A stretch of DNA of 25,422 bases from Saccoglossus kowalevskii (GCF_000003605.2 NW_003132197.1:1-25422); one strand, 5' to 3'. Positions 9,465-21,344 are shown, numbered from the stretch's first letter. Notes: a model not told the origin generated them from the sequence alone. Program-made: numbers and translations.

Positions 9465-11093
9465 TCGTTGGTCTGGAAAACATTCAAAGTCGCCATCTTT
9501 GCTCATACGAGACCCATATATCTCGAGTATGCGTGGGCGACGACTACCGCCCTTTGAGTAAAATAATTTGAGTAACTTATTTCCTAATTTTAGAAAAAAA
9601 TATTTTGAGGGACAGGCTGGTAAAATTATGAAACATCAAATACGAATGAAAAATCTGGTTGAACCAGTGGTGACGTGATTTTATTACAACTGTGTGTAGT
9701 ACTAGGTCTATATTTGATGAGCAATCGTAAAATATTTGTTGAAGTATATCGACCTCACATAATTGTTCAACATGAGCTTTGACAAAAAGTTCCTTTCCTT
9801 GGAATATGTCACTGCAGATCTCGATCTTTATTAATGAAATGAAATTGGGTTTAGCATTTTCACGCCAGACATGGATTATATTGTTTTAGATTATGTCCTT
9901 TTCAAACTCAAATTATGTTTAATATGATGTGAAAATTCCCATTGAAATAAGTGTTGATGGTGTTTTCACTCGGTGGGGACGCAATATATCTCCTGGATAA
10001 TTTCAATACTGAGCTGACGAATACGCCCAGAATAGATATTCATTTTATAAAACATATCAGTGGTAATTGTCGCCAGATTTCGTCAGAAATACTATAGTAC
10101 TTTCGTCCTGCTACCCTATACATAAACGTACGCTTGCATACAATCGAATTCAACGTATCAATTGTAATAAAATATCCAGAATACAAAACAAGAACGTTAC
10201 TAAATACAAATCCCAGTCAGTTTCGTAAAGCAATCCAAATCATAATACACCTGACAAACGTTACAAAAAATCAGATACATTCTGATAACAATAACAATAT
10301 TGCTAGCATATAAACGAATAAAATTACGATTAATTGTTATGCACGGCTCATGTACCGGTGTTGTGACTACTTCTACACAACGACGTTGTACAGTTTAAAT
10401 ATGTTAAATAACACTATATATACTAGGCATGTACCTCCATGTAAAAAAATACAAAGTTACAAAATATAAAAAATATTGCATGGAATAGTTAAGACGTACT
10501 GGCATAGACGATTGAATGCAATTGTCCCGTCAGACACGGGTGACACATGAGATGTTACATCCGTATATCCTAAGATGCACAGTCGTATTGCATGCCCTGT
10601 AAACTAGACATGCTACATGGAAAATGCGCGTATTAAGAGATATGACGATGTTTATAAATTAAAGATGAGATTATTCACAAAATGTTACATATATATATAT
10701 ATATATTCCAAAAGCTTGTGAGAAAAAATGCAACAAATTAAATTATTTCAAACATGTTACTGAATTAAGCGCTAGAGTTTAATCTGTCTGTCACAACCAA
10801 TAACAGAATGATTTATTCTATTTTAATGTAAATCCTAATGTATTTTAAGTAAAACTAGAAATATACTTTAACAGAACAAAAATCAAACTTGTAATCGGAT
10901 TATCCATCACATGGATTGCAGAAATATAAATAGAAGCATGTAGATTGTTGTAAAGGTCACAATCGCAATGGAAGAAGTATAGTTTTGTGAAAGGTAAACT
11001 GACGTCCAGATTCAGAAGAACATGCAACAGAGGTAACATCATTTTTATAAATCCAGTGTGGTGGTTGTCCCTTGGCACATATAACATCATTGA
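9465..11093. other. Noncoding flank 3' of ST2
   Basis: Equivalent to 543-2128. No gene seen. It is near-identical to unit 1 up to about 10240. After that come indels and substitutions, including about 30 bp around 10424-10455 that unit 3 shares and unit 1 lacks. A (TA)n run lies near 10690. Confidence 0.6.
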
Positions 11094-11099
11094 TTTATT
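11094..11099 (-). terminator. Poly(A) signal of ST2 (AATAAA)
   Basis: The proximal AATAAATAAA found after ST1, ST3 and ST4 is mutated in this copy (AATTAAA). This AATAAA, about 90 nt after the stop codon, is the nearest intact hexamer. Confidence 0.5.
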
Positions 11100-11187
11100 T
11101 TTAATTAACTTTAATTATTAGATTAAAATACATTAGTTAAAACACTTAGCAGGAAACAAACTGAAATACATCGAAATACCATGAAAC

Positions 11188-12012
11188 TTACAATTTGTTG
11201 TCTGCCATTTCCATATACAGAGGCATGATATGATCAATGTACTGTTTTACTTCTTTTGGTAACTCATCTATGTTTATGTGAGATTGAGCTAGAGGCTGAA
11301 AGCAACTGCTTTCAATCGCGGTTTTGAAATACAGTTCTAAAACCTGTGGATTTTTCTGAGGATCAGGAAAATGGTGTAGGTTTCCTGGTTTCCAATTTAA
11401 GAAGTTCTCACTAAAGGAAAGACCCGTTGCTAAGCAATATTTTTGTAAGGTTTCTTTTGGATTTCTTATCAAATCATCCGATTCTACGATTATTGCTGGT
11501 AGATTTAATTCATTTGTGACGTACTTGTACAATCTGTAATTTTCTACAAAACGATGAACCTCAATGACATATTTTAATACATCTCGGACACCATATCCCA
11601 TACGGCTGCATTCCGCTAGAGCACACTTGTACGAGGACATGATGGACGCCTTTGGATCACGAATCAGGAATGTGTGAATATAACCGGTGGGTAGGTATTT
11701 ATAGTTTTTTCTTCCTCCAAGACACCCTGCGTTATCTTTCATGAAGATAGCACTCTTTTCTGGACACGACGTTTTCTCTAATCTATCTTTCACTTCTTGG
11801 TATCTGTATCCAGGAATTGGAGGACACCTACTGTAATCCTCGTGACATATTCTTTCCTCCCCTTCACAATAAGCCATAACAAATTGTTCATGGAAAACTT
11901 TAATTGAAGGTTCTCCTGCAATTGCTAATTCAAATGCAGTTGATCTCGACCTGCCATGTGCCCATAACGCCACTCGCAGAGATGGCGCTATATCGCTAAA
12001 ACGAGCTGCCAT
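11188..12012 (-). CDS. ST2: PAPS-type sulfotransferase-like protein, 274 aa
   Basis: Paralogue of ST1 with all cofactor-binding motifs intact: LWAHGRSRSTAF at 16-27, HEQF at 41-44, FLIRDPKASIMSS at 115-127, VESDDL at 176-181 and FLNWKPG at 204-210. I count 48 nucleotide and 27 amino-acid differences from ST1. They cluster at residues 55-70 (including G63C and T70R), 132-160 and 212-227, and spare the PAPS-binding motifs apart from a conservative V124I. These clusters may line the acceptor pocket (inference). The start is the ATG at 12012; a splice acceptor precedes the exon at 12058/12059. The C-terminus is NKL. As for ST1, the ST3/ST4-type promoter and first exon are missing upstream. Confidence 0.85.
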   Translation of the reverse strand: MAARFSDIAPSLRVALWAHGRSRSTAFELAIAGEPSIKVFHEQFVMAYCEGEERICHEDYSRCPPIPGYRYQEVKDRLEKTSCPEKSAIFMKDNAGCLGGRKNYKYLPTGYIHTFLIRDPKASIMSSYKCALAECSRMGYGVRDVLKYVIEVHRFVENYRLYKYVTNELNLPAIIVESDDLIRNPKETLQKYCLATGLSFSENFLNWKPGNLHHFPDPQKNPQVLELYFKTAIESSCFQPLAQSHINIDELPKEVKQYIDHIMPLYMEMADNKL

Positions 12013-12351
12013 TGTCACTCTATGTACAATAAACGTCCACCTACTAGGAACTGAAAGTCTGTAATGGAAAAGAGAACAATAAATTAGAATCCCATTGCTG
12101 GCATTTCTGTCAATTACAAAACATTGTTGGTTTATTTTAAAACATATATTTATGTAATATGGTAGACAATTTATGTATGCATATTAGTATTTAATTGTTT
12201 CGAATCCATCTAAATTGTATGATGGTTGGATTCACTGATATGATGATTATAATACAATAAAACTATAACATTATCAAACGTGTTAAACATCTCACTAAAA
12301 ATCGACGATTGTGGGGTACGTTATAATAGTGGCATCTCAAGTCCATGGGTG

Positions 12352-12378
12352 AATAATAATAATAATAATAATAATAAT
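12352..12378. repeat. (AAT)9 microsatellite
   Basis: Counterpart of the 22-unit array in unit 1, so this tract has changed length since the unit duplicated. Confidence 0.9.
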
Positions 12379-12925
12379 TGTTAGTATACACCTGTCACCA
12401 TAACGGCATAAGTTACATTTATATTGGCAAACCTCTCCGTTAGTAGCACGGTCGAGAGAATATTTTCTGTCCAGCGCATCATATTCAGTTATTTTTTATG
12501 TTTATGATAGCTATTGTGTTGGTTTTATAAAAATCAAAACAACCGATAAAGTTATGAAAAAATCGATAATATGAAAAAAAAACACACGTAAAAACGATGT
12601 CTGGCCGCCTATGATTGAGCACTGTAATCATGTTATCATTTTATGTTGATTTGCTTGATAAGCTAATTTGTTCCATATCACAACAAACAATTGTTTTTGT
12701 ACAAAACGTGATATGTGACCTTTAAACTTGACGGAGTGCAGAGCACTGTCGTGTCTACACCCCCTTGTCAATGTACCAGCAACATTCTCGTAAGCCACGG
12801 CACCTGAACCAACCAAGTATGTCAGAGCAGAACTATATAATGAGTTGCGTATACTCGAGTAAGCTACGTTTATTTATTTTTTGGAGGATGATAGTAATAG
12901 ATATTCAAAACGTGGTTCAGTTATT
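12379..12925. other. Unassigned spacer between (AAT)n and LINE fragment, unit 2
   Basis: About 99% identical to 3453-3999. It keeps the minus-strand 62-codon open frame (12628-12816) and the minus-strand TATAAAA at 12523-12529. No assignable gene. Confidence 0.4.
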
Positions 12926-13142
12926 CTGAGAGAAAAATGCTACAGTCTCAAGAGGAAATACAAATGACTAATAATAAAGAAAAAGAATTTCAAAAATGAT
13001 GTATTAAACAAGCTCGAAAGTTTTAGCAAATCAAACCCCGGTGAGTACTGAAATCTATTAGGAGAGCTAAAAGACACCAAAATAAACAATGTCTCTGATA
13101 ATGTTGACAGGCAAACCTGGTTTGAATGGCTTAGGAATGTCA
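12926..13142 (+). pseudogene. LINE ORF2 fragment (linker region), unit 2
   Basis: Copy of the unit 1 fragment with the same TGA in place of Trp after NPGEY. That stop, and the loss of the upstream endonuclease, therefore predate the 8.9-kb duplication. Confidence 0.7.
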
Positions 13143-14079
13143 CAGTGTAAGGCCTGTATATCGCAATTGAGAGGGCCACCAACAGAACTCACACTCAGGG
13201 GGTTCTTTCACTGCTAGTATGTGGTAGACAAGACTATTGTACTGGAAATGAAATACACATACATCAAAATATCAAGTTAAAGCTCCTGGCTTTAATACCT
13301 CTCAAAATAATTACAAGAAAGCACAGACAAATACAATGAATAAAGTCATTAAAATAGTGGATTGCTTGGGGAAGTGTGCATTGGTTCCAGGATGTATTAT
13401 TGGACGACAGTCAATGGCTTCTGCAACACAACAACGGAGAAATACAGGAGTCTGGCTTGCAGAGGAATGCAGGTATTCTGCAGGGCACCGCTGAAAGCAG
13501 GAGATCACAGAGCAGTTCATACAAGTCTCACAGAATGATGGCTGTAGCCTGTAATATCGTATCGTAGCAGAACACACAGGAAAGCAAGTTGAAGTGACGG
13601 ACACCAAGTTGAAATGATCGACCCAAACTGTCTTTAGTCTGTCCAATGTATAGGCAGTGACACCACCTGGGTTTTTACATGAGCCAACCAGAATGTAATC
13701 TTGCTAGCAGCTGTGTCACGTAGATCACAAACATCCTTTGTTATTCAAATAACAGCACACCTGGTAGATTCCAATTCTCCTTCCAAAGTTGTAAACACCC
13801 TTTGTTATGTAAATTACAAGCACACCTGGTAGAACCCACTGTCCTTCCAGAGTTGAAACAAGTATGACCTGTCAATCACCTTTATGACAGTTATCACAAT
13901 ACACACCGTTTCCTCCCATGATTCCATGCACTCTTCCATTTGCAGAGTTTGAGGTAGTATGACAAAAACATAAAAAAAGGGATGCTGACAAGGAACATGA
14001 GTAAAACAAGTAATAAAATGAGCAAAAACCCATAGCAGCTGCAACTTAAAAAAATCATGAATCAGTCTCTCTACCAAAA
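13143..14079. mobile_element. Unidentified insert splitting the LINE, unit 2
   Basis: Same insert as in unit 1 at the same position, so it was in place before the units duplicated. A minus-strand 111-codon frame (13311-13646) is conserved in sequence but has no recognised domain. End positions are estimates. Confidence 0.5.
13728..13855. repeat. Two-copy 64-bp tandem repeat, unit 2
   Basis: 13728-13791 and 13792-13855, nearly identical to the pair in unit 1. Confidence 0.8.
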
Positions 14080-16094
14080 GACAACTTAGACAAGCACATC
14101 TCACAATTAGAAATCCAAATGCTATAACTAAACTAAAAAAAAGCTACAGACGCAGATAAAATTACCAATGAAATAATCAAGGCCAACAGGAACCCATTAG
14201 TAAAACCATTACATAAACTATTCAAAGTAATCCTGCAGAGTGGATACATACTTAATTTAGGAATGAACCCCCTATTTTCAAAAAAGGAGACAAAACAAAT
14301 CCAAACAATTACAGAGGCATCACACTTCTTGATAGTATCAGTAAACTTTTCATCTCCATTCTTAAGCAACGGCTTTTGAAACGACAAAAGGAAAACAACA
14401 CAATTATCAGAGAACAAATAGGATGCATGCCAAACTGTAGCACCAAAGACCTTTTATTTGTCCTCAAACAACTAACCACAAAATACCTAAGATTTTGTTT
14501 GCTTGTTTCATTGACTTCCAGAAAGCCTACGATTCCATGTGGTAGGCGCACATGGAGAAGTGGTAGTCTTACAGGTAAATTCTACAACTTCATAAAATCC
14601 ATTTATCTGAACTCAACAGGATGTGTTAAACTTAAACAGGGTGTAACAGACAGTTTTACAATTACTAGAGGCATTAGACAGGGGGATGGACTCAGCCCAC
14701 TTTTTAAAGTATCTATGTAAATGACATCCAAACATCATTAGACTTGGCTCGTAATGACCCGCCAGTTCAAGTCTCCTAAACACAAGTCTCCCATGTCTGC
14801 TATATGCAGATAACCTTGTAATGTTATCCCAACCACATATCGGCTTACAAAATGCCATAAATGCTCTTGAAACTTACTGTCAGAAATGGAAACTCAATAT
14901 TAAATCAAAATCTTCATTTAGTAGGTCAAGAAAATTACAGGACAAATTCAAATTCTATGTTGATGGGAAAGAACTTGAAAATACAAAAACCAACACATAC
15001 CTCGGCATTAAACTACAGGAATCAGGTAAATTCACCAGAGCACAATAAGACCTCAGTGCTAGAAGAATGAAGGCATGTTTCAAAATGAAACAAATGCTAA
15101 TTTCACAAAAACTAATTCCAATCAAAACATACTTAAAAATGTTTGATGCAATTGTAAAGCCAATTATGCTTTACTGCAGTGAAATTTGGATCAGCGAGAA
15201 CATCAACGATTCGCATCTTATGGCAAATCTGTCTACACCAATGGAAACAGTACAAATACATTTCTGCAAATACCTTCTAAAAGTAAACAGCAAAGCAAGA
15301 TATTTGGCAAGCATACTAGAGTTGGGAAGATATCCACTCCTAGCAACAAGTATAAAATATATGATCAAATATTGGATCAAAATAAATAATTCTAACCCGA
15401 ATTTGCTTGTACATGAAGCTTACAATCTTGGAATACATCTTTATAAAACAAAGCAAAAGACAACTGGGTAACAGACATAAAACAAATTTTAGAAAATTTA
15501 AATATGGGAAATATTTGGGAAAACCATAAATCTCTTGATGACAAACAAATCACCGAAATAGTAACGCGCAAACTAGAACAATCCTTTGAAATACATAGCA
15601 CAGAAACATGATGACAATAAAGGTAAAGCCATAAAAACAAGTTACGAACCTATATAAAATTAAAACAGAATTTGCATATGAAAAATATCTCACCACAATC
15701 AAAAATCCAAATCATAGAGCTGCTATGACAAAAATCAGAATAAGTGCTCATACTCAATTTTCTTCTCAATTGTATTCGAGAAATCATGATCAAGAATATT
15801 AAATACAATAAAAACAACTTGAGAACGAATGATGAACACCTTACAGATATACTAAAAAGTAAAAATGACAAAACAATCATTGAGCTAAGAAAATTCATTC
15901 ACACTTGTTTCAAAATACAACAAGAAAATATCCAAAAATGCCAGATGCCTCAACCAACTACCACCAAATATATTTTTTCATTTTTTGTATTTACATTCAA
16001 ATGTTTGTGATTGTCTTGTGTTTTTCTTGTCTTTTTCGGTTACTTTATTGTACTTTCAACTAAGTTCCCACCCTGGGATACGGTTTCAGTAAAG
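14080..16094 (+). pseudogene. LINE ORF2 remnant (reverse transcriptase and 3' end), unit 2
   Basis: Same architecture as the unit 1 copy, with its own lesions. Motif B keeps RQGD (RGIRQGDGLSP, about 14667-14702). Motif C is YADN (14803-14814). An ACAATAAGACC stop interrupts the region at about 15046, where unit 1 reads on, and a 12-bp deletion removes the unit 1 sequence TATACAAGGAGG near 15777. After motif C, GLQNAINALETYCQKWKLN is better preserved here than in unit 1. It ends with the same 3' UTR and ATT tail. Not functional. Confidence 0.85.

Positions 16095-16173
<79 letters not shown>
16095..16173. repeat. (ATT)26 tail of the LINE, unit 2
   Basis: Pure ATT array after the LINE 3' UTR, about five units shorter than in unit 1. 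Confidence 0.9.
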
Positions 16174-16950
16174 GTCTGTGTCAGCCGGTCGCACACGTCT
16201 ACGGACACAGGTGTCAATCACTCAGGGTCGTACGGCGGTGAGTGAATGAACAAACATATATATCATTGTGTCAAATATAGTGTTTAATCATGAAAAATTC
16301 AGTGTACATACAGTTTTTACAATTATTCAGATTCCAGACACGTTAACATTGACCTTAATTAGATGCAAGTGAACTCTTGTTTTACTGGTTTTATCGAATT
16401 GCCAATATACTGGTATAATAAAATAGCAATAAAACCATCACTGAAGGCGGGTATTCCACTCGATATGGCACAATCACTCAATATATGTCGGGTTTATTGC
16501 TTGAACACAGTGTGGTGGGTTAGTTACTTTCCTAGAAAGGGCGACTTATTATTTAATTACAATTCCGGGTTTCAATGCCAATTTGCCATGATTGTAAATT
16601 TGTGATTGAGGTCTGTACAACACGTATGAATAGATAAATCGGTTGCCATAGCCTGATTTGGATGACACTATGTTCACTTTCACATAGGTTATATATATTA
16701 AATCACATAAACTGCAAGTACAGATCTTACCTTTTTTCCCGTCTGTCGACTGGTGAGTATGACCCGAGCATCAACACGCAAACAATAGCGAAAATAATTA
16801 ATTTCAATCCATTTTATATTTATAGTGACTTAAACCGATTTATAAACATGAGTTAATGAGCATGGTAGGCAAGACTGAAATGTATAATTATGTCCATGGT
16901 GAATGCGCTTCACTCGACCACTTAAAGGGCGCCGCGCATGAGCGCGAGAG
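16174..16950. other. Noncoding flank downstream of the LINE, unit 2
   Basis: Counterpart of 7277-8052 with a few substitutions. No complete gene seen. The relic exon-like segment lies within it. Confidence 0.5.
16731..16807 (-). pseudogene. Possible relic signal-peptide-like exon, unit 2
   Basis: Same hydrophobic segment and GTAAGA donor (16730-16725) as in unit 1, but with one more A before the donor, so the splice phase differs. It also lacks an in-frame ATG. The frame difference argues that at least one copy is not coding. Confidence 0.2.
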
Positions 16951-17149
16951 AGATTACCATGCTTTAATTAGGTGTTTCTTATGATTTTTGGAAGGTATCG
17001 AACAAGTGGCCGGCGGTAATTAGTGCAAGTGGCGCCCAGGGCACAACTCGTACTCGTGATTTTATTAGAAAAGCGCATTGGAATCGAAAATGAATGTTTA
17101 TCAACAAATACAAATGTCGCACATGCGCAGTGCGACGACTACCGCCCGT
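16951..17149 (+). repeat. Inverted-repeat arm (left), unit 2/3 junction
   Basis: The fullest left arm. It retains CTTTAATTAGG and GGAAGGTATCGAA, which match the complement of the right arm at 18194-18390 and are deleted from the unit 1 arm. It ends in GCGACGACTACCGCCC (17132-17147). Confidence 0.8.
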
Positions 17150-18193
17150 TAAATGTATACAACATTAGGGGTTTCAGCCAATTTATACACTATGAAAATG
17201 AATTAACATATTTTTATGAAGTAACGATTCGATTTCACCCCAACTATGTTTTTGAAGGCACCATTTTAATTTAAATAATTATAGGTATTTTTTTTTTGTT
17301 TTTTACATCGTAATGTGAACAATGGAATTTGATGAAGATTACTTGTGTACATGTGTACTGAAAAACCCTCACTATATAAACCCACTGCAGAGTTCTATCT
17401 TTGGAAATCATGTGGTTTTTAATCTATTTTTGTGCTGAAACGCTGGAATAGAAAACCTAAAGCTTGTAAGATTGTTATTTTTTCAGTTTGCAGGCAAATG
17501 TGTATGTTTTTTATTTCTAAATATTGGTGTTTTGTGTACGTGTCCTCTACTATTGTAATATGTACGTTGTGTACATCAAATTGCATTTACCTTAAAATAT
17601 TTAAAAGGTCAAATTTTAATAGGACAATTCTGCATCTAATCAAACTATGATCCAGAAATGTTCGTGCGTACATTATCATCTGTTATCATTTAGATGTATT
17701 GTTCTTACACTTACACTAATGAATATTTTGTAATATATGTCCATACAACTCAGTTCCTGTGTGTTGAGTCTTTTTTTTCTGTTTTGTGGGAATATATAGT
17801 GATTTTAATTATTGCACTACCAAACATAATAGGATATTGGAGAATTTTACTGGTCCATGAAATGATTACTTTGATACAATAATAGCACCTTCTTAATCGT
17901 AATTAAATAAATTCACCATTAAAATAACATTATTGAAACAATATCGAATTTTGGTCGAATAATTTTTGATTATATCATTATATAATTGAAATTCTCATTT
18001 GTTTCGTGGACGGCTTACTGGTCAGGTTTTAAAGGAGAAACAAAATGAGCAATTTAAAGGATTTTTGATTAAGTAAAGTAAAATTTATATGATTACTAAT
18101 CAAATCTGTGTTAGAGTTTATGTAAATGTTTTATATTCGGATAAGATTTGTATTGGAACTGAATTCTATATGTTTGATATAAAATATAAAATA
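17150..18193. other. AT-rich spacer between inverted-repeat arms (unit 2/3 junction)
   Basis: Counterpart of 8221-9267. It contains a plus-strand TATATAAA at 17373-17380 and no supportable gene. The 13-codon frame after the TATA box is shorter than in unit 1 because TGG is TAG. Confidence 0.5.
17373..17380 (+). promoter_or_regulatory. TATA box candidate (TATATAAA), unit 2
   Basis: Conserved counterpart of 8443-8450, with no product identified downstream. Confidence 0.25.
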
Positions 18194-18390
18194 AAGGACG
18201 GTGATCGTCGACCTGCGCATGTGCGACATTTGTGTTGATAAACATTGATTTTCCCCAAATCCAATGCGCTCTTAAAATGAAAATCACAATTATGAGGTTT
18301 GGCCTGGCCACGGCTTCCACTAATTATCGCCGGTAACTCCTTCGATACCTTCTAATCACCTAAAAAATTCCTAATTAAAGCTTGGTAACG
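18194..18390 (-). repeat. Inverted-repeat arm (right), unit 2/3 junction
   Basis: Imperfect complement of 16951-17149. The two arms match across nearly their full ~198 bp with scattered indels. A direct GCGACGACTACCGCCC follows at 18463-18478. Confidence 0.8.
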
Positions 18391-19784
18391 TCGTTGGTCT
18401 GGAAAACATTCAAAGTCGCCATCTTTGCTCATACGAGACCCATATATCTCGAGTATGCGTGGGCGACGACTACCGCCCTTTGAGTAAAATAATTTGAGTA
18501 ACTTATTTTCTAATTTTAGAAAAAAAATATTCTGAGCGACAGGCTGGTAAAATTATGAAACATCAAATACGAATGAAAAATCTGGTTGAACCAGTGGTGA
18601 CGTGATTTTATTACAACTGTGTGTAGAACTAGGTCGCTATTTGATGAGCAATCGTAAAATATTTGTTGAAGTATATCGACCTCACATAATTGTTCAACAT
18701 GAGCTTTGACAAAAAGTTCCTTTCCTTGGAATATGTCACTGCAGATCTCGATCTTTATTAATGAAATGAAATTGGGTTTAGCATTTTCACGCCAGACATG
18801 GATTATATTGTTTTAGATTATGTCCTTTTCAAACTCAAATTATGTTTAATATGATGTGAAAATTCCCATTGAAATAAGTGTTGATGGTGTTTTCACTCGG
18901 TGAGGACGCAATATATCTCCTGGATAAGTTCAATACTGAGCTGACGAATACGCCCAGAATAGATATTCATTTTATAAAACATATCAGTGGTAATTGTCGC
19001 CAGATTTCGTCAGAAATACTATAGTACTTTCGTCCTGCTACCCTATACATAAACGTACGCTTGCATACAATCGAATTCAACGAATTAATTGTAATCAAAT
19101 ATTCAGAATACTATTTTAAAACAAAACAAAACAAGAACGTTACTAAATACAAATCCCAGTTAGTTTCGTAAAGCAACCCAAATCATAATATGGCTACACC
19201 TGACGAGCATTACAAAAAAATCAGATACATTCTGATAATAATAACAATATTGAGAACATATAAACGAATTAAATTACAAATAATTGTTATGCATGGATTA
19301 TGTACCGGTTTTGTGACTTCTTCCACACCCACTTGCACAGTTTAAAAATGTTAAATAACTCTATAGACACTAGGCATGTACTGCCATGTAAAGAAATATA
19401 AAGTTACAAATTAAATTATTTCAAACATGTTTCTGAATTCGGCGCTAGAGTTTAATCTGTCTGTCAACAACGAATGACAGTATGATTTATTCTATGTTCA
19501 TGTAAATCTGAAGTATTTTAAGTAAAAATAGAAATATACTTTAACATAGCAAAAATCAAACTTCTAATCGGATTATACATCACATGGATTGCAGCACTAG
19601 AAATAGAAGCATGTAGATTGCCGTAAAGATGACAATCGCAATAGAGAAAGTATAGTTTTGTGAATGGTGAACTGACGTCCAGATTCAGAAGAACATGCAA
19701 TAGAGGTAACATCATTTTTTTATAAATCCAGTGTGGTGGTTGTCCCTTGGCACATATAACATCATTGTTTTATTATTAATTAAC
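18391..19784. other. Noncoding flank 3' of ST3
   Basis: Unit-type flank without a gene. About 290 bp present in units 1 and 2 are deleted near 19410. A minus-strand 65-codon frame (19518-19715), also open in unit 2 and in the 2-kb duplicate but broken in unit 1, is not convincing as a gene. Confidence 0.55.
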
Positions 19785-19794
19785 TTTATTTATT
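19785..19794 (-). terminator. Poly(A) signal of ST3 (AATAAATAAA)
   Basis: Two overlapping AATAAA hexamers about 70 nt past the ST3 stop on the minus strand. Confidence 0.6.
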
Positions 19795-19860
19795 AGATTA
19801 AATTACATTGGTTAAAACACTTAGCAGCAAATACTGAAATACATCGAAATACCATGAAAC

Positions 19861-20682
19861 TTACAATTTGTTGTCTGCCATTTCCATATACAGAGGCATG
19901 ACATGGTCAATGTACTGTTTTACTTCTTCTGGTAACTCTACGTTTATGTGAGATTGAGCTAGAAGCAGAAAGCAACTGCTTTCAATCGCGGTTTTGAAAT
20001 ACATTTCTACAAACTGTGGATTTTTCATACGATCAGGAAAATGGTGTATGTTTCCTGGTTTCCAATTTAAGAAGTTCTCACTGAATGAAAGACCCGTGGC
20101 TAAGCAATATTTTTGTAACGTTTTTCTTGGATTTCTTATCAAATCACCCGATTCTACGATTATTGCTGGTAGATTTAATTCATTTGTGACGTACTTATAA
20201 AATCTGTAATTTTCTACAAAACGATGAACCTCAATGACACATTTTACTACATCTCGGACACCATATTCCACACGGCTGCATTCCGCTAGAGCACACTTGT
20301 ACGAGGACATGATGGATGCCTTTGGATCACGAATAAGGAATACGTGAATATACCCGGTAGGTAGGTATTTATAGTTTTTTCTTCCTCCAAGACACCGTGT
20401 GTTATCTTTAATGAAGATTGCACTCTTTTCTGGACAGGACGTTTTCTCTAATCTATCTTTCACTTCTTGGTATGTGTATCCAGGAACTGGAGGACCCTTA
20501 CTGTAATCCTCAGGACATATTCCTTCCTCCCCTTCACAATAAGCCATAACAAATTGTTCATAGAAAACTGTAATTGAAGATTCTCCTGCAATTGCTAATT
20601 CAAATGCAGTTGATCTCGACCTGCCATGTGCCCATAACGCCACTCGCAGATCTGTCGCTATATCGCAAAAACGAGCTGCCAT
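19861..20682 (-). CDS. ST3: PAPS-type sulfotransferase-like protein, 273 aa
   Basis: Paralogue with intact LWAHGRSRSTAF at 16-27 and FLIRDPKASIMSS at 115-127, and YEQF in place of HEQF at 41-44. One residue is deleted near 248 (HINVELP) relative to ST1/ST2. The start used is the ATG at 20682, conserved in all four genes, with A at -3 and G at +4. An in-frame ATG nine codons upstream (20709) has a weaker context and is absent from ST1/ST2. Four residues differ from all three other copies: G96R, G139E, D179G in VESDDL, and Q239L. Only one further (synonymous) change separates its coding sequence from ST4. It has its own promoter, first exon and intron upstream. Constraint may be relaxed. Confidence 0.8.
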   Translation of the reverse strand: MAARFCDIATDLRVALWAHGRSRSTAFELAIAGESSITVFYEQFVMAYCEGEEGICPEDYSKGPPVPGYTYQEVKDRLEKTSCPEKSAIFIKDNTRCLGGRKNYKYLPTGYIHVFLIRDPKASIMSSYKCALAECSRVEYGVRDVVKCVIEVHRFVENYRFYKYVTNELNLPAIIVESGDLIRNPRKTLQKYCLATGLSFSENFLNWKPGNIHHFPDRMKNPQFVEMYFKTAIESSCFLLLAQSHINVELPEEVKQYIDHVMPLYMEMADNKL

Positions 20683-21113
20683 TGTCACTCTATGCACAAT
20701 AAACGTCATCGACTAGCAACTGGAAGTCTGTAATGGAAATGAGAACAATAAATTATAATCCCATTGCTGGCATTTCTCCCAATAAAAACAATGTAACTTA
20801 ATATACCATTTTAGAGAGCATGTGATATAGAATTCTGGGCAGTTAACTGATAGCTAGACTGAACCAGAATGACTGAACTACGAGTATGTTTTGCTTCCTA
20901 GTCTTATACATGAGTATGTGAACTATTCATTGATCATAACATTGATCACTTACATGCGCGGTATCATCAGTCACTAATCTGATGAAAATAATATCCTAGT
21001 TTTGGCTTGTTTTTGTATATTTATTTTATTTTATTCTAGTATTTATTTTTTGAAGTTTTGGTAATTGCAAAAGCCAACAAGGATCTGACCCAATACCTTC
21101 TAATCTCGCATAA
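20683..21113 (-). other. ST3 5' leader: predicted noncoding exon 1, intron, start of exon 2
   Basis: Predicted from splice consensus. The donor is GCAT|GTAAGTG with its GT at 20953-20952. The acceptor is TTTCCATTACAG, with its G at 20728. The intron is therefore about 226 nt, and exon 2 starts at 20727. Exon 1 would run from about 21113 to 20954, taking a start site about 30 nt past the TATA box. Several short upstream ATG frames occur in exon 1. The acceptor is conserved in ST1/ST2; the donor and exon 1 are not. Confidence 0.5.
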
Positions 21114-21135
21114 GTAACAGCCAATCACAGCCTCC

Positions 21136-21143
21136 CTTTTATA
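21136..21143 (-). promoter_or_regulatory. TATA box of ST3 (TATAAAAG)
   Basis: The minus strand reads CCCGTATAAAAGGGAGG, a canonical TATA box in a local GC-richer island. It sits about 455 bp upstream of the ST3 ATG and is identical in the ST4 cassette. Confidence 0.55.
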
Positions 21144-21187
21144 CGGGCTGTCGGTTCTTACTTTTCAGTGTAGCGATAACTTGTACA

Positions 21188-21344
21188 CAGTGGTATATCC
21201 AGATTTGGTGGGCTTGCATCCCTGAAACGCATGACGGTTCATATGATCTGGATTACGCATAGCTTCTCTGCGATTCACGCTCCGTATATTTTAAGCGAAG
21301 CTTGGACCCCCCCCCCCCAATACGTTTTGCTATATCCACCACTG
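21188..21344. mobile_element. hAT-like MITE upstream of ST3
   Basis: 157 bp with terminal inverted repeats beginning CAGTGGT at both ends (CAGTGGTATATCCA on the left, CAGTGGTGGATATA on the complement of the right). It is flanked by degenerate 8-bp direct repeats CTTGTACA / TCCGTACA (5 of 8 match). CAGTGG-type ends and 8-bp target duplications are typical of hAT elements. It has no coding capacity and contains a run of 12 C (21307-21318). It ends about 45 bp upstream of the ST3 TATA box. Confidence 0.5.

Larger units (their letters stand above)
8922..17847. repeat. Tandem segmental repeat, unit 2 (8.9 kb)
   Basis: Second copy of the 8.9-kb unit, colinear with unit 1 throughout: ST2, (AAT)n, split LINE, (ATT)n and flank. 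The offset is about 8921-8927 up to the LINE and drifts with small indels after it. The clearest difference from unit 1 is concentrated around the sulfotransferase gene and its 3' flank. Confidence 0.95.

Noticed and set aside
21118-21126. An inverted CCAAT (GATTGG) near the ST3 TATA box.
   Set aside because: It lies downstream of the TATA box in the direction of transcription, so it is not in the usual promoter position.
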